Shown here one piece after another: positions 1 through 9,954 of a DNA stretch of 53,969 nt. The notes beneath the pieces were generated by a model. That model was not told the DNA's origin. It made no database searches and worked only from the letters and a program-made list of their open reading frames with translations. Positions within the stretch are counted from its first letter, which is position 1, and the number at the start of each line of letters is the position of its first letter. Position numbers and translations under genes: made by a program. The DNA is from Flammeovirgaceae bacterium (GTDB lineage Bacteria; Bacteroidota; Bacteroidia; Cytophagales; Cyclobacteriaceae). The stretch is from the NCBI GenBank assembly GCA_002691385.1, contig NZHT01000066.1:7988-61956 (forward strand). Reading direction: 5' to 3'.

Positions 1-19
1 AATACGCCAAATTCTTTAC

Positions 20-1879
20 ATGAAAAATAATTTACTCAAATATCTTTCCCTTTGGGGTGTATTTATATTCTACTTCATTTTTTATAGAACTGTATTTATT
101 CTTTATAATGGATCGGCACTAGCCGATACTTCTATCAGCACATTATTACTAAGCTATCTATATGGATTAAAACTAGATCTTTCTTTTTCCGGATATATGA
201 TGTTAATCCCCTCGCTTATACTGGCTGCATCCCCTGTCATGGGTTCAAAGGCATCTTCACGTTTACTTATTGGATCCATCACACTCATCCTTATAGCAGT
301 TTCTATTGTTGAAATCATAGACTTGGAAGTTTATTCTTACTGGGGAGAGAAATTTGATGCCATGCATTTAAAGTACCTTAATGATCCCGAACAAATTATC
401 AATTCAATTACTTTCAAAACATTGATTTTTCCTATACTCCTCAGTTTATTTTTATTTTATTCTAATTACAAAATTACTTCTTGGTTGGTTGGTCGATTTT
501 CATTTGATTTAGAAAATAGATATTATTGGCAAAAACCCTTACTGTTTTTTACTTTGATAACATTGTCTTTCATCCCTATTAGAGGTGGGTTCAGTATTAT
601 TCCCTTCAGATTGGGCATACCAATTAATGTAGGTGCGGTTTATTTTGATAAGAATAATATGGCTGTCAATCATGCAGCAGTCAATACACCATGGAATTTT
701 GCTTATTCCATAAAAAAAGCCTCAAAAATTGATAGATACTATGATATAATGCCGGATCATGTTGCTTTGGAACTTTTTAATAAAATCAATGGTGCTCAGA
801 CGAAAGGGACTCCCTACCCTTCACTACTCAATACATCTCATCCTAGTATTCTACTCATCGTGCTCGAAAGTTTTACCGCAAAAGGAGTTGAAGTTTTGGG
901 AGGAGCTAAATCTGTCACCCCAAATCTTAATAAACTGAGTAAAGAAGGTATTTTATTCTCGCAATTTTATGCCTCAGGACATCGTTCAAACAGAGGGATT
1001 GGCAGCCTATTCAGTAGCTATCCTGGATTACCTTACAATGCCATTATTGAGAATCCTTTCAAAACTGAAAAGTTACCGCACTTGATAAAATCAATCAAAG
1101 AGCAGGATTACCAAACTGCATTTTACTACGGAGGCGAAATTGATTTTGCCAACTTTAGGGCTTATTTCAATCAAGGAAAAGTAGATAAAATTGTGAGCAA
1201 GTTAGACTTTGATTTCTCGAGTAATAATACCAAATGGGGCATTCATGATGATATAGTCTTCGATACTTTATTTAACGATCTCAGTAAAGAAGTGATGCCT
1301 TTTTTCTATACCTTATTTACATTAAGTAGCCATGAGCCTTTTGATATTCCTGTCGAACCAATCTTTGGCTCCAAAAATAGTGAAGATAGTTTTAAAAGCG
1401 CAATGCACTATACCGATGCCTGTCTAGGGAAATTCATTGAACAAGCTAAAAAAACTACTTGGTGGGATTCAACGTTGATCGTGATCACGTCTGATCACGG
1501 AACTACCCAAATCAACAATACATCCAATGGTCAAAAGGAAACCTTTCATATACCTTTATTGTGGCTAGGAGGAGCGCTTGCTTTGACTGATACAATAATC
1601 TCACGTATCAGCTGTCAATTGGACCTAGCGCCTACTTTATTGGCCCAATTAAACATCAATGCTCCTGAATATGTTTATGGCAGAAATATATTATCCAAAC
1701 ACTATCAACCGCGGGCTTATTATAGCTTTGGGGACGGGTTTGGAATTGTATCCGATTCAATATCACAAGTCTACAATGGCGAGATTGATGCTTATACAAA
1801 TCAATATCCCTCAGATAGTTTACCTGATTACGGTAGGGCAATTTATCAATTTATTTCCAATGATTTCCTGTCAAAATAA
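20..1879 (+). CDS. LtaS/MdoB-like sulfatase-fold membrane phosphotransferase
   Basis: 619-residue membrane protein of the LTA synthase / phosphoglycerol transferase family. About five hydrophobic segments occupy residues 5-28, 45-70, 83-100, 133-148 and 172-190, followed by an extracytoplasmic alkaline-phosphatase-fold domain from about 270. Visible motifs are a metal-site glutamate in LIVLESF (E283), the GHRSNRGI segment with Ser323 as likely nucleophile, SSHEPF (His438), and ITSDHGT (Asp492, His493) with FHIPLLW (His510). Such enzymes transfer phosphoglycerol or phosphoethanolamine-type groups onto surface polymers or lipids outside the inner membrane. The substrate is not predictable: Bacteroidota make no classical lipoteichoic acid, so an LTA synthase name would overreach. 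It converges on atpC across a shared hairpin. Confidence 0.85.
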   Translation: MKNNLLKYLSLWGVFIFYFIFYRTVFILYNGSALADTSISTLLLSYLYGLKLDLSFSGYMMLIPSLILAASPVMGSKASSRLLIGSITLILIAVSIVEIIDLEVYSYWGEKFDAMHLKYLNDPEQIINSITFKTLIFPILLSLFLFYSNYKITSWLVGRFSFDLENRYYWQKPLLFFTLITLSFIPIRGGFSIIPFRLGIPINVGAVYFDKNNMAVNHAAVNTPWNFAYSIKKASKIDRYYDIMPDHVALELFNKINGAQTKGTPYPSLLNTSHPSILLIVLESFTAKGVEVLGGAKSVTPNLNKLSKEGILFSQFYASGHRSNRGIGSLFSSYPGLPYNAIIENPFKTEKLPHLIKSIKEQDYQTAFYYGGEIDFANFRAYFNQGKVDKIVSKLDFDFSSNNTKWGIHDDIVFDTLFNDLSKEVMPFFYTLFTLSSHEPFDIPVEPIFGSKNSEDSFKSAMHYTDACLGKFIEQAKKTTWWDSTLIVITSDHGTTQINNTSNGQKETFHIPLLWLGGALALTDTIISRISCQLDLAPTLLAQLNINAPEYVYGRNILSKHYQPRAYYSFGDGFGIVSDSISQVYNGEIDAYTNQYPSDSLPDYGRAIYQFISNDFLSK

Positions 1880-1936
1880 ATGGTAAAATTGACCTCATTA
1901 TGTTTATCAAAAGTCCTTTTATGGAAATGAAAAAGT

Positions 1937-1956
1937 GAGATCATAAAAATGATCTC
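1937..1956 (-). terminator. Rho-independent terminator of atpDC
   Basis: Perfect 8-bp stem (GAGATCAT / ATGATCTC) with an AAAA loop, lying between the convergent stops of the sulfatase gene and atpC. On the minus strand a CACTTTTTC tract follows the stem, so it fits termination of atpDC. In the plus direction the following T tract is poor, so any bidirectional activity would be weaker. Confidence 0.7.
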
Positions 1957-1966
1957 TCAAACTTCA

Positions 1967-2224
1967 TTATTCAATAATTTTTTCGGCTAGAACCGTTACT
2001 TTGTTATTCAATACCTCAACGATTCCACCATGTACTTCCATTTGAACTTCTTCTGACTTATTATTGAGAGTCTTAACAAAAGCAATATTTCCCTTGCCCA
2101 ACGTCGAAACTAAAGCTGCATGGTTATTCAAAATTTGGAAAGATCCATCAGTACCTGGGAATGTAGCACTTATGACCTCCCCTTCAAATACCTTTTTGTC
2201 CGGAGTTACAATTTCAATAAACAT
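1967..2224 (-). CDS. atpC: F1F0 ATP synthase epsilon subunit (short form)
   Basis: 85 residues forming only the N-terminal beta-sandwich of F1 epsilon (FIEIVTPDKKVFEGEV at the start, GSFQILNNHAALVS in the middle). The C-terminal helical hairpin that inhibits ATP hydrolysis in E. coli or Bacillus epsilon (about 130-140 residues) is absent, as is usual in Bacteroidota. It sits 3 bases after atpD and is surely co-transcribed with it. It connects the rotating gamma subunit to the c-ring on the cytoplasmic face. Lack of the helices means the classic epsilon extended-state inhibition cannot operate. Confidence 0.93.
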   Translation of the reverse strand: MFIEIVTPDKKVFEGEVISATFPGTDGSFQILNNHAALVSTLGKGNIAFVKTLNNKSEEVQMEVHGGIVEVLNNKVTVLAEKIIE

Positions 2225-2227
2225 ATC

Positions 2228-3733
<1,506 letters not shown>

Positions 3734-3765
3734 TTAGATGAAATAAATGTGTAAAAATTTGACTG

Positions 3766-3797
3766 CAAAATTAGGCTAAAAATTAATAGATGACAAA
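3766..3797 (-). promoter_or_regulatory. Bacteroidota-type promoter of atpDC
   Basis: Read on the minus strand: TTTG (3797-3794), 20 bases, then TAATTTTG (3773-3766). This matches the known Bacteroidota sigma factor consensus (TTTG near -33, TAnnTTTG near -7). The start of transcription would be near 3760, giving a leader of about 30 bases before the atpD ATG. Function is inferred from consensus and position. Confidence 0.6.
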
Positions 3798-3903
3798 GTT
3801 GGTTTAATAAACTTGTTTTTTAGGAAAAAATAAGACTTGATCTTTATCTAAAAGCTCAATTAACTTTTATAAAAACTCTTTGAACTGGATTTTTCATTAG
3901 ATA

Positions 3904-3932
3904 TTTGTTTCTTCACAAAAGTTATAAATTTG
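3904..3932 (+). promoter_or_regulatory. Bacteroidota-type promoter of the sugar-isomerase-like gene
   Basis: TTTG at 3904-3907, 17 bases, then TAAATTTG at 3925-3932, matching the phylum consensus at the short end of the usual spacing. It would give a leader of about 100 bases ahead of the ATG at 4038. The rest of the 310-base gap between atpD and 4038 is AT-rich and shows no other gene. Confidence 0.5.
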
Positions 3933-4037
3933 ATTTAAAAAATAAATTTTTTATTTGACGCAAAATAAGGTTCAAATAAGAAGTTGCATAAGAAAATAAA
4001 AGTACCAGCCGCATCATGTTTTTTTAAGCAGTTCGAA

Positions 4038-4994
4038 ATGAAATCATCTAAAAGAGAGTTTCTCAAACAAATTTCACTAAGCCTTTTAGGTTTTCAAATA
4101 CCCTTTATCGCAAATACAAATAATCTCACCTTTGATAATACAGACAAAGAGCTCAAACTTTCATTAGCACAATGGTCTCTGCACAACGCGTTTCAATTGG
4201 GGGCTTTAGACCCTGTTTTATTTGCCGAAATATCTAAAAAAGATTTTGATATTCATGCCGTAGAATATGTGAGCAGTCTCTATTCAGGCAAAGGCAATAA
4301 CGAAAATTTTTGGATCAAGATGAAAGATCGATCTGACGAGCTCCCCGTCCAAAACTTGCTCATAATGGTCGATGATGAAGGTCATTTGGGGGATGGAGAT
4401 AATAAACTTAGGAAAAAGGCCGTTGAAAATCATTATAAATGGATTCATGCGGCAAAAATTATGGGTTGTCATTCAATACGAGTCAATGCCTTCGGATCGA
4501 CTGTCCCTTCCATTTTCAAAGCCTCCTTGATAGATGGCCTGACTCAACTTACCACATACGCTGCCAAGGAAGATATCAATATTTTAATTGAAAACCATGG
4601 TTTGCTCAGTTCAGATGCACAACTGATCACCTCAATCATCAAAGAAATCAATCTACCCAACTTGGGTACCTTGCCCGATTTTGGCAACTGGTGTCTGAGT
4701 GCGGAATGGGGAAGTACGCAAGACGGATCTTGTCTCGAAATATATGATCCATACCTTGGCCTAGAAACCATGCTTCCCTATGCTAAAGGGGTCAGCGCCA
4801 AAGCTTATGACTTTCACCCTAATGGGGAACATCGTAATTTTGATTATAAAAAAATGCTTCTTTTGCTAAAAGATCAGAATTTCAATGGGCACATTGGCAT
4901 TGAATACGAGGGGGTAAAACTTAGTGAAGCCGATGGTATTAGAGCCACTAAAAAACACCTAGAGGACGTTTGGAGAAAAATATGGATAAGTTAA
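4038..4994 (+). CDS. Exported sugar phosphate isomerase/epimerase-like TIM-barrel protein
   Basis: 318 residues from the ATG at 4038. A TTG at 3984 would add 18 residues ahead of a clear signal sequence, so the ATG is preferred. The N-terminus SSKREFLKQ plus a hydrophobic stretch resembles a Tat signal (consensus SRRxFLK) with Lys in place of the first Arg; a tatA gene lies in this window. The rest is an AP-endonuclease-2 / xylose-isomerase-like barrel: LAQWSLH at the first strand, ILIENHG (likely metal Glu), LPDFGNW, and HIGIEYEG near the C-terminus. Family members isomerise or epimerise sugars or inositols. The substrate here is unknown. It converges on the 5008-6018 gene with only 13 bases between stops. 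Confidence 0.8.
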   Translation: MKSSKREFLKQISLSLLGFQIPFIANTNNLTFDNTDKELKLSLAQWSLHNAFQLGALDPVLFAEISKKDFDIHAVEYVSSLYSGKGNNENFWIKMKDRSDELPVQNLLIMVDDEGHLGDGDNKLRKKAVENHYKWIHAAKIMGCHSIRVNAFGSTVPSIFKASLIDGLTQLTTYAAKEDINILIENHGLLSSDAQLITSIIKEINLPNLGTLPDFGNWCLSAEWGSTQDGSCLEIYDPYLGLETMLPYAKGVSAKAYDFHPNGEHRNFDYKKMLLLLKDQNFNGHIGIEYEGVKLSEADGIRATKKHLEDVWRKIWIS

Positions 4995-5007
4995 TACAAC
5001 GGTTATT

Positions 5008-6018
5008 TTAACTTTCCTGATCAAAATACAGTTTATAATAGTTTTTACCTCGAACTTCATCATAACCCCTTTCAATTTCTTGCCTTTGGCCATGAACATA
5101 CACATGAAAATTGCGGTCAAGCTTAATAACTGATTTGAAATATTTCTTGGCCGCATTAAAAGCAGGTTTCGAAATTTCAAATTGTTCACTTATGGCTTCG
5201 ATCTGATGCTTTTCCTCAAAGTCCCCTTTGTAGCTGAGGAAGGCCACCTTTACTTCTGTAGAGGCCAATACCTCTTCTTCAAATTCAGATTGATCGAATA
5301 ACCTCTTTTCGCTAAAATAATCTACCGACCTATTAAGTAGATTAACTTGATCGACTTTTGTCATATCTTCCAAACCCTTCAAGGCAAAATCTTTACACAA
5401 GTTCATTGCGTTTTTGGTCTGATAAAACTCATTTTCAAGAGGTCTAATCATTAAAAACTGATGCCTCCAATATTTAACATCTGGATGATTTTGAAATACT
5501 TTCAAAATCATTTCATTTTTATCCGAATCCAAAATAATTAAAGCTCCCTTGTTGAGATCTTTAATGCCTATCCCCTTGGTCAGGGTTAGAGCTAATTGAT
5601 CATCCATTAGAGAGGATTGGATAAAAGGTTGCTTACCATCTATCTTAAATATGCCCACAGCTTGACAAGATTTTTGATTATAAATGACCTGATTAAAAGC
5701 CGCCATATACACCTCCCCCTCACTGATATTTTTTTCTGAAGCAGCCAAGACCCTCATGATGCCAACTGTCATCTCATGGAAATTGATGCCCCCAAAAAAA
5801 TAATCCAATAACAGCTTTCTTATAGGATTAAGCTCAATATTTACCTCATGCCAAAAAATAAATTCTCCTTGCGAGACAATGATCCGAGAAAGTAAAATTT
5901 GAGCTACTTCATGAGCCATAGTAACCTCAATATCTACAGGCATGGATGCCATTATACATTCTGACGCATGATAATGAGAAATAAACTTATGAGCAACGGC
6001 CCCACTGATTTCAATCAT
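5008..6018 (-). CDS. Nucleoid-associated protein, NdpA/YejK (37-kDa) family
   Basis: 336 residues matching the NA37 family (E. coli YejK/NdpA type). The N-terminus carries MIEISGAVAHKFISH, and the central part contains the ALIILDSDKNEMILKVFQNHPDVK-like core with a hydrophobic strand pattern. The C-terminal third carries a lysine/arginine-rich segment (KPAFNAAKKYFKSVIKL) ending in YYKLYFDQES. These proteins bind the nucleoid, but their physiological role is poorly defined. The gene starts 10 bases after the histidine kinase stop, so the two probably share a transcript. No signal peptide or membrane segment is visible. Confidence 0.8.
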   Translation of the reverse strand: MIEISGAVAHKFISHYHASECIMASMPVDIEVTMAHEVAQILLSRIIVSQGEFIFWHEVNIELNPIRKLLLDYFFGGINFHEMTVGIMRVLAASEKNISEGEVYMAAFNQVIYNQKSCQAVGIFKIDGKQPFIQSSLMDDQLALTLTKGIGIKDLNKGALIILDSDKNEMILKVFQNHPDVKYWRHQFLMIRPLENEFYQTKNAMNLCKDFALKGLEDMTKVDQVNLLNRSVDYFSEKRLFDQSEFEEEVLASTEVKVAFLSYKGDFEEKHQIEAISEQFEISKPAFNAAKKYFKSVIKLDRNFHVYVHGQRQEIERGYDEVRGKNYYKLYFDQES

Positions 6019-6028
6019 AATATTGTAT

Positions 6029-7252
6029 TTACCGTACGTTTGTATTTAAAATAATTCGAAACGAAGTCCCCTTATTTAAAGCAGTATTTTTAATGAAAAT
6101 CTTCCCACCATGATAGTCTTCTACGATCCGCTTGGTTAAGGTCAGTCCAAGACCCCATCCTCTATTTTTAGTAGTAAATCCTGGCTTAAAAACTTTACTC
6201 ATTTTATTTGGTGAAATACCATTACCCTTGTCTTCAATATCAATCGCTAATTTATCAACTGAAAACCAAAATAGCGAAATTTGAATATGGCCTACACCTG
6301 CCATCGCATCTACGGCATTCTTAATTAAATTTTCAAGAACCCAAGAAAAAAGAGCAGAATTCATATTTAAACAAATATGCTCGTATTCTTTAGCCTTAAA
6401 GCCGATTGTTACCTTTTTACTTATTCTTGTTTTAAGATAATCAACAGATAATTTAACCTGTTCATAAATATTGAGAGTTTCCATCTTAGGCGTACTTCCG
6501 ATGCTACTAAAACGCTGCGTTATAATTTCAAGTCGTTTGACATCCTTATCTAGCTCTGTCATGTAAGGATCTTTCAAATATTTTTCTTTGAAATAGTCAC
6601 TCCATGCCATCAAAGAAGATATAGGAGTCGCCAATTGATGGGCGGTTTCCTTGGCCATCCCAACCCAAATCTGATTCTGCTCAGACAACCTTGAATAATT
6701 AAAAACAGTAAACACAATAAACACAAACACAAAAATAATTGACAACTGTACATAAGGATAATAACGCAACTTTACCAAAAGGCTGGACTCCTCAAAATAA
6801 ATAAGGGTTTGTCCGTACTGATTGCCCTTAGCATCAACTAAATTCACAACAATGGGCACTTTTTTTAAACCCATTTCGCTAATTTTCTGAATTAAATAAT
6901 ATTCTCGCTCTTCTGGATTCGTGATAAGGTCTGCCTTAGGTAAGTTTTTATAAAAGACAGGACTTCCATTCTCATTGGTCAAAATAACGGGAATTGTCGT
7001 ATTGGCCTGGATAATTTCTTCCAAAGCAAAGAGAGCATTTTGATTTGTTTCATGCTCATTGGCTATAAACTCAAGCGCTTTGGCATACAAATTTACTTGC
7101 CAATCCTCTCTTTTCTTTATCTCTTTGACGAGTTGGTTAGTATAGAGTATCGACCCAATGCCTATCCCCAAGGAAAGACCGAGAACAATCCATTTCTGAA
7201 TAGATCCGGTGGTATATAGGTCTATAGCATTAAGTATTTTAAATCGACTCAT
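6029..7252 (-). CDS. Membrane-bound sensor histidine kinase
   Basis: 407 residues. Transmembrane helices lie at about 20-38 and 168-186, enclosing a roughly 130-residue extracytoplasmic sensor region with no recognised fold. The cytoplasmic part has the Bacteroidota-type H-box ETAHQLATPISSL (His205), N-box ENLIKNAVDAM (Asn312), DKGNG G1 box (341-345), FKPGFTTK F-box and GWGLGL G2 box (365-370). No HAMP domain is apparent. No response regulator lies nearby, so it is an orphan kinase whose partner is elsewhere. The downstream neighbour is the NdpA-like gene. The 199-base gap to the ABC permease shows no consensus promoter that I trust. Confidence 0.9.
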   Translation of the reverse strand: MSRFKILNAIDLYTTGSIQKWIVLGLSLGIGIGSILYTNQLVKEIKKREDWQVNLYAKALEFIANEHETNQNALFALEEIIQANTTIPVILTNENGSPVFYKNLPKADLITNPEEREYYLIQKISEMGLKKVPIVVNLVDAKGNQYGQTLIYFEESSLLVKLRYYPYVQLSIIFVFVFIVFTVFNYSRLSEQNQIWVGMAKETAHQLATPISSLMAWSDYFKEKYLKDPYMTELDKDVKRLEIITQRFSSIGSTPKMETLNIYEQVKLSVDYLKTRISKKVTIGFKAKEYEHICLNMNSALFSWVLENLIKNAVDAMAGVGHIQISLFWFSVDKLAIDIEDKGNGISPNKMSKVFKPGFTTKNRGWGLGLTLTKRIVEDYHGGKIFIKNTALNKGTSFRIILNTNVR

Positions 7253-7451
7253 CCCACATTTGTGAGGACTAAGATACTAAAAAAAGGCCCTGATTAATGA
7301 AGAAATAAGGCATCAATTTCGGTGATATTAAAACAAAATGACTTTTGGAATAACTTCGTTATAAATGAAAATAAATTTACAGATGATGTGTTTCACTTAC
7401 TTCTAAGCAGCTCAACAATAGTACACAATTTCAGTTATACCTACTAGAACT

Positions 7452-8738
7452 CTAGTCGTTGGTCATAAACCATTTAGCTAAAATCTTCCAGTTCACCTTG
7501 GTTCCATGCATTAAAATCCCGACCCGATAAATACGACCTGCAATCCAAAGAGTAAAGAGGAAACCTAAAATCAACATAAACATGGACAATATCAATTCCC
7601 ATGGCGCCACATCAAAAGGAATCCGCATCATCATGATGATAGGTGAGGTAAATGGAATGATGGACATCCAAAAAGATATAGATCCATGAGGATCTTGCAA
7701 AACCAGACTCAAACAAACAATAGAAACAATCAACGGTGCGGTCACAGGAAGCATGAATTGCTGGGCATCGGCGTCACTTTCGGAGGCCGAACCTATGGCG
7801 GCAAATAACGCTCCATACAATAAATACCCTCCAATGAAATAGAATAAAAAGGCAAATAATACCAAAGTCATATTGATTCCTACCAAAGCAGTTAGGGCTG
7901 TTGAAATCATATCGGCTTCAGAAGACATCTCAGTATTTACAGCACCCATCTCTAGGGCCTCAGGACTCATAAATGCTGAGATCAACATCGAGATACCAAC
8001 AGTTAATACTATCCAAAGCACAAACTGGGTCAAACCAACCATAGCAATTCCTATCACTTTACCCATCATAAGTTCAAAAGGCTTGACTGAAGACAAAATA
8101 ATCTCTACGATTCGGCTACTCTTTTCTTCAATAACGCCACGCATGCACATAGCACCATAAATAAAGACAAACATATAAATCATAAAAGAAGCAATATATC
8201 CTATAATCGTGGCTGCTCCTGAACTACTCTCTTGTTCTCCACCAGTATTACTTAAATTGATGGTGCTTAAATCAATATTTGCTTCAAACGAATCAATCAA
8301 CTCCTTATCCAATCCAGAGGCCAATAATCGTAAGGATTCGATATGTAGCTCTAAGGTATTTTCAATAGACATAAGGATTGACATGCTCTGATTGGAGGCT
8401 CCATACAGTACAAATCCTTGAGGTTCATTTAGCTCAAACTCAGGTATGTAAATCAATCCATCTAAATCACTTTCTAATAAATCACTTTTGGCTATTTCGA
8501 GGTTAACAGAAATGTATTCATAGTTTGTTTCACTATCTGAAACAAATACCTCTCCCATTAAACCACTCTCATCGATTACCTGAAAGGATTTATTCCCCTT
8601 AGTATTTAATGCAAAATAAGTAGGCAGAAACATAATTGCACCCATTAAAATAGGCCCTAAAAAAGTAGCGATAATAAAAGACTTCTTTTTAACTCTTGTT
8701 AGGTATTCTCGAAAAATGATCAAGCTAATTTTATTCAT
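7452..8738 (-). CDS. ABC exporter permease (NatB-like, ABC-2 type)
   Basis: 428 residues of the ABC-2 permease family. A first transmembrane helix (about 22-44) is followed by a large extracytoplasmic domain (about 45-170). Then come five or six further helices, including IGYIASFMIYMFVFIYGAMCM and segments near 220-255, 290-320, 335-355, 370 and 395-415. The RGVIEEKSSRIVEIILSS loop is the coupling segment typical of NatB/YhaP-type subunits. The start overlaps the end of the ATPase gene by 8 bases, indicating translational coupling. The substrate is unknown: related pairs export Na+ or confer drug or peptide resistance. Confidence 0.88.
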   Translation of the reverse strand: MNKISLIIFREYLTRVKKKSFIIATFLGPILMGAIMFLPTYFALNTKGNKSFQVIDESGLMGEVFVSDSETNYEYISVNLEIAKSDLLESDLDGLIYIPEFELNEPQGFVLYGASNQSMSILMSIENTLELHIESLRLLASGLDKELIDSFEANIDLSTINLSNTGGEQESSSGAATIIGYIASFMIYMFVFIYGAMCMRGVIEEKSSRIVEIILSSVKPFELMMGKVIGIAMVGLTQFVLWIVLTVGISMLISAFMSPEALEMGAVNTEMSSEADMISTALTALVGINMTLVLFAFLFYFIGGYLLYGALFAAIGSASESDADAQQFMLPVTAPLIVSIVCLSLVLQDPHGSISFWMSIIPFTSPIIMMMRIPFDVAPWELILSMFMLILGFLFTLWIAGRIYRVGILMHGTKVNWKILAKWFMTND

Positions 8739-9639
8739 TGCTCAGGGAAACTTTTGAAATGAAAATTTCATTGATAGTGGGTATTTTTTCTGAAAAAGCA
8801 AATAATTGTACCGATCTAGTAAGCTGTGCTATTAAATCATTGGGCTTTGATGTTTCATTAAATTTAATATGTGCCCTCTTTAAATCTCCTTCTAGCTCGG
8901 TTTGACTCAACACATCAAAAGATTCTCTAGTTGACAAAGTCCCAGCGTAATCAATAATATATTGTCCTTGCTTGTGCTCTTCCTTGATTTGCTTTACCGA
9001 TCCATCTAATATTTTTTTAGACTGATTGATCAGTGCAATGTTATCACAAAGTTCTTCAACTGATTCCATTCTATGAGTAGAAAAAATAACGGTCGCCCCT
9101 TTATCTCTCAACTCCAATATTTCATTTTTAATCAAATCTGCATTAACAGGATCAAAACCCGAAAAAGGCTCATCCAGTATCAATAAGGTTGGCTCATGTA
9201 CTACCGTCGCGATAAACTGTACTTTTTGAGCCATCCCCTTGGACAAATCCTCTACATTCTTATTCCACCAAGACTTCAGATCAAGTTTTTCAAGCCAAAT
9301 TTTAATTCTTTTCACAGCCACATCTCTTGGCAGACCTTTCAATTGGGAGAGGTAAATGAGTTGCTCACCTACCTTCATTTTCTTATACAGCCCTCTTTCT
9401 TCTGGTAAATAACCAATCTTCCTAACCAGATCATAGGTAATCTCTTCCTCATTTAGAAATACCTTCCCTTGATCCTGCTGGATAATCTTGGTGATGATAC
9501 GAATCAATGTCGTTTTGCCCGCACCATTTGGGCCCAATAGTCCAAAAATGCTTTTGTCGGGAATGGTAAGGCTGATATCAGAAAGCGCCTTATGTCCGCC
9601 GTATGCCTTGCTAATAAAATTGATTTTAATTAGATCCAA
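8731..9639 (-). CDS. ABC exporter ATP-binding subunit (NatA-like)
   Basis: About 302 residues from a TTG at 9639, giving an N-terminus MDLIKINFISKAYGG that matches the family. A further TTG at 9663 would add eight basic residues; no in-frame ATG exists. It has Walker A GLLGPNGAGKTT, Q-loop region GYLPEERGLYKKM, signature LSKGMAQK, Walker B TLLILDEPFSGFDP and switch histidine in FSTHR. The C-terminal roughly 90 residues form the extra domain (DUF4162-like) common in such exporters. It pairs with the overlapping permease. Confidence 0.92.
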   Translation of the reverse strand: MDLIKINFISKAYGGHKALSDISLTIPDKSIFGLLGPNGAGKTTLIRIITKIIQQDQGKVFLNEEEITYDLVRKIGYLPEERGLYKKMKVGEQLIYLSQLKGLPRDVAVKRIKIWLEKLDLKSWWNKNVEDLSKGMAQKVQFIATVVHEPTLLILDEPFSGFDPVNADLIKNEILELRDKGATVIFSTHRMESVEELCDNIALINQSKKILDGSVKQIKEEHKQGQYIIDYAGTLSTRESFDVLSQTELEGDLKRAHIKFNETSKPNDLIAQLTRSVQLFAFSEKIPTINEIFISKVSLSNE

Positions 9640-9672
9640 AATCTTCTTTTTTAGTCGTTTCAATATAATTGA

Positions 9673-9699
9673 TGACTTTCATTAAACTACTGAAAGTCA
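9673..9699. promoter_or_regulatory. Palindrome over the ABC exporter promoter
   Basis: TGACTTTC (9673-9680) and GAAAGTCA (9692-9699) form a perfect 8-bp inverted repeat around 11 bases. On the minus strand TACATTTG (9705-9698), a good -7 element, overlaps one arm, and the start of transcription would fall inside the repeat. No T tract follows, so it is not a terminator. A repressor operator is the simplest reading, but an RNA hairpin in the leader is also possible. No -33 TTTG is visible. Confidence 0.45.
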
Positions 9700-9880
9700 A
9701 ATGTAATAGATTTAAATTAATATTGATTTAGCAGTAGTCATTCAAACCTCAATGCCATATGTGTTGGTTAAAAAATGTTAGCGTGCGTTATTTTAGACTT
9801 CAATAACTACCATTCACTACATTCGATCCGAGTTATCTTAATTACAGATAGGCTTAACTGAATTCTTGATCCAAATAAGC

Positions 9881-9897
9881 CCTAAATTGATTTTAGG
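9881..9897. promoter_or_regulatory. Inverted repeat upstream of the plsC -7 element
   Basis: CCTAAA (9881-9886), five bases, TTTAGG (9892-9897): a perfect 6-bp inverted repeat ending five bases before TATATTTG (9903-9910), a -7-like element on the plus strand. It occupies the position where a -33 box would be expected, and no good TTTG is present there. Possible activator or repressor site. The rest of the 315-base gap 9640-9954 contains no gene I can support. Confidence 0.35.
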
Positions 9898-9902
9898 AAA
9901 TA

Positions 9903-9910
9903 TATATTTG
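9903..9910 (+). promoter_or_regulatory. Candidate -7 element of plsC-gatC operon
   Basis: TATATTTG matches TAnnTTTG. Transcription would begin near 9917, so the 18-bp tandem repeat 9913-9948 would make up most of the 5' leader of plsC. No convincing -33 partner. Confidence 0.4.
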
Positions 9911-9912
9911 AG

Positions 9913-9948
9913 TTAATTTCTATTGCCCTATTAATTTCTATTGTCCTA
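9913..9948 (+). repeat. 18-bp direct tandem repeat in the plsC leader
   Basis: Two adjacent copies of TTAATTTCTATTG(C/T)CCTA, at 9913-9930 and 9931-9948, differing at one base and ending six bases before the plsC ATG. They lie just downstream of the candidate -7 element, so they would be transcribed. They could be a recent slippage duplication of the translation-initiation region or a doubled binding site. Confidence 0.7.
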
Positions 9949-9954
9949 ATAATT

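Noticed and set aside
20-1879. Calling the first gene lipoteichoic acid synthase
   Set aside because: The family fold is clear, but this phylum has no classical LTA and the substrate cannot be read from sequence.
7253-7451. Small gene or promoter between the ABC permease and the histidine kinase
   Set aside because: No frame with a sensible start and no TTTG/TAnnTTTG pair with acceptable spacing.
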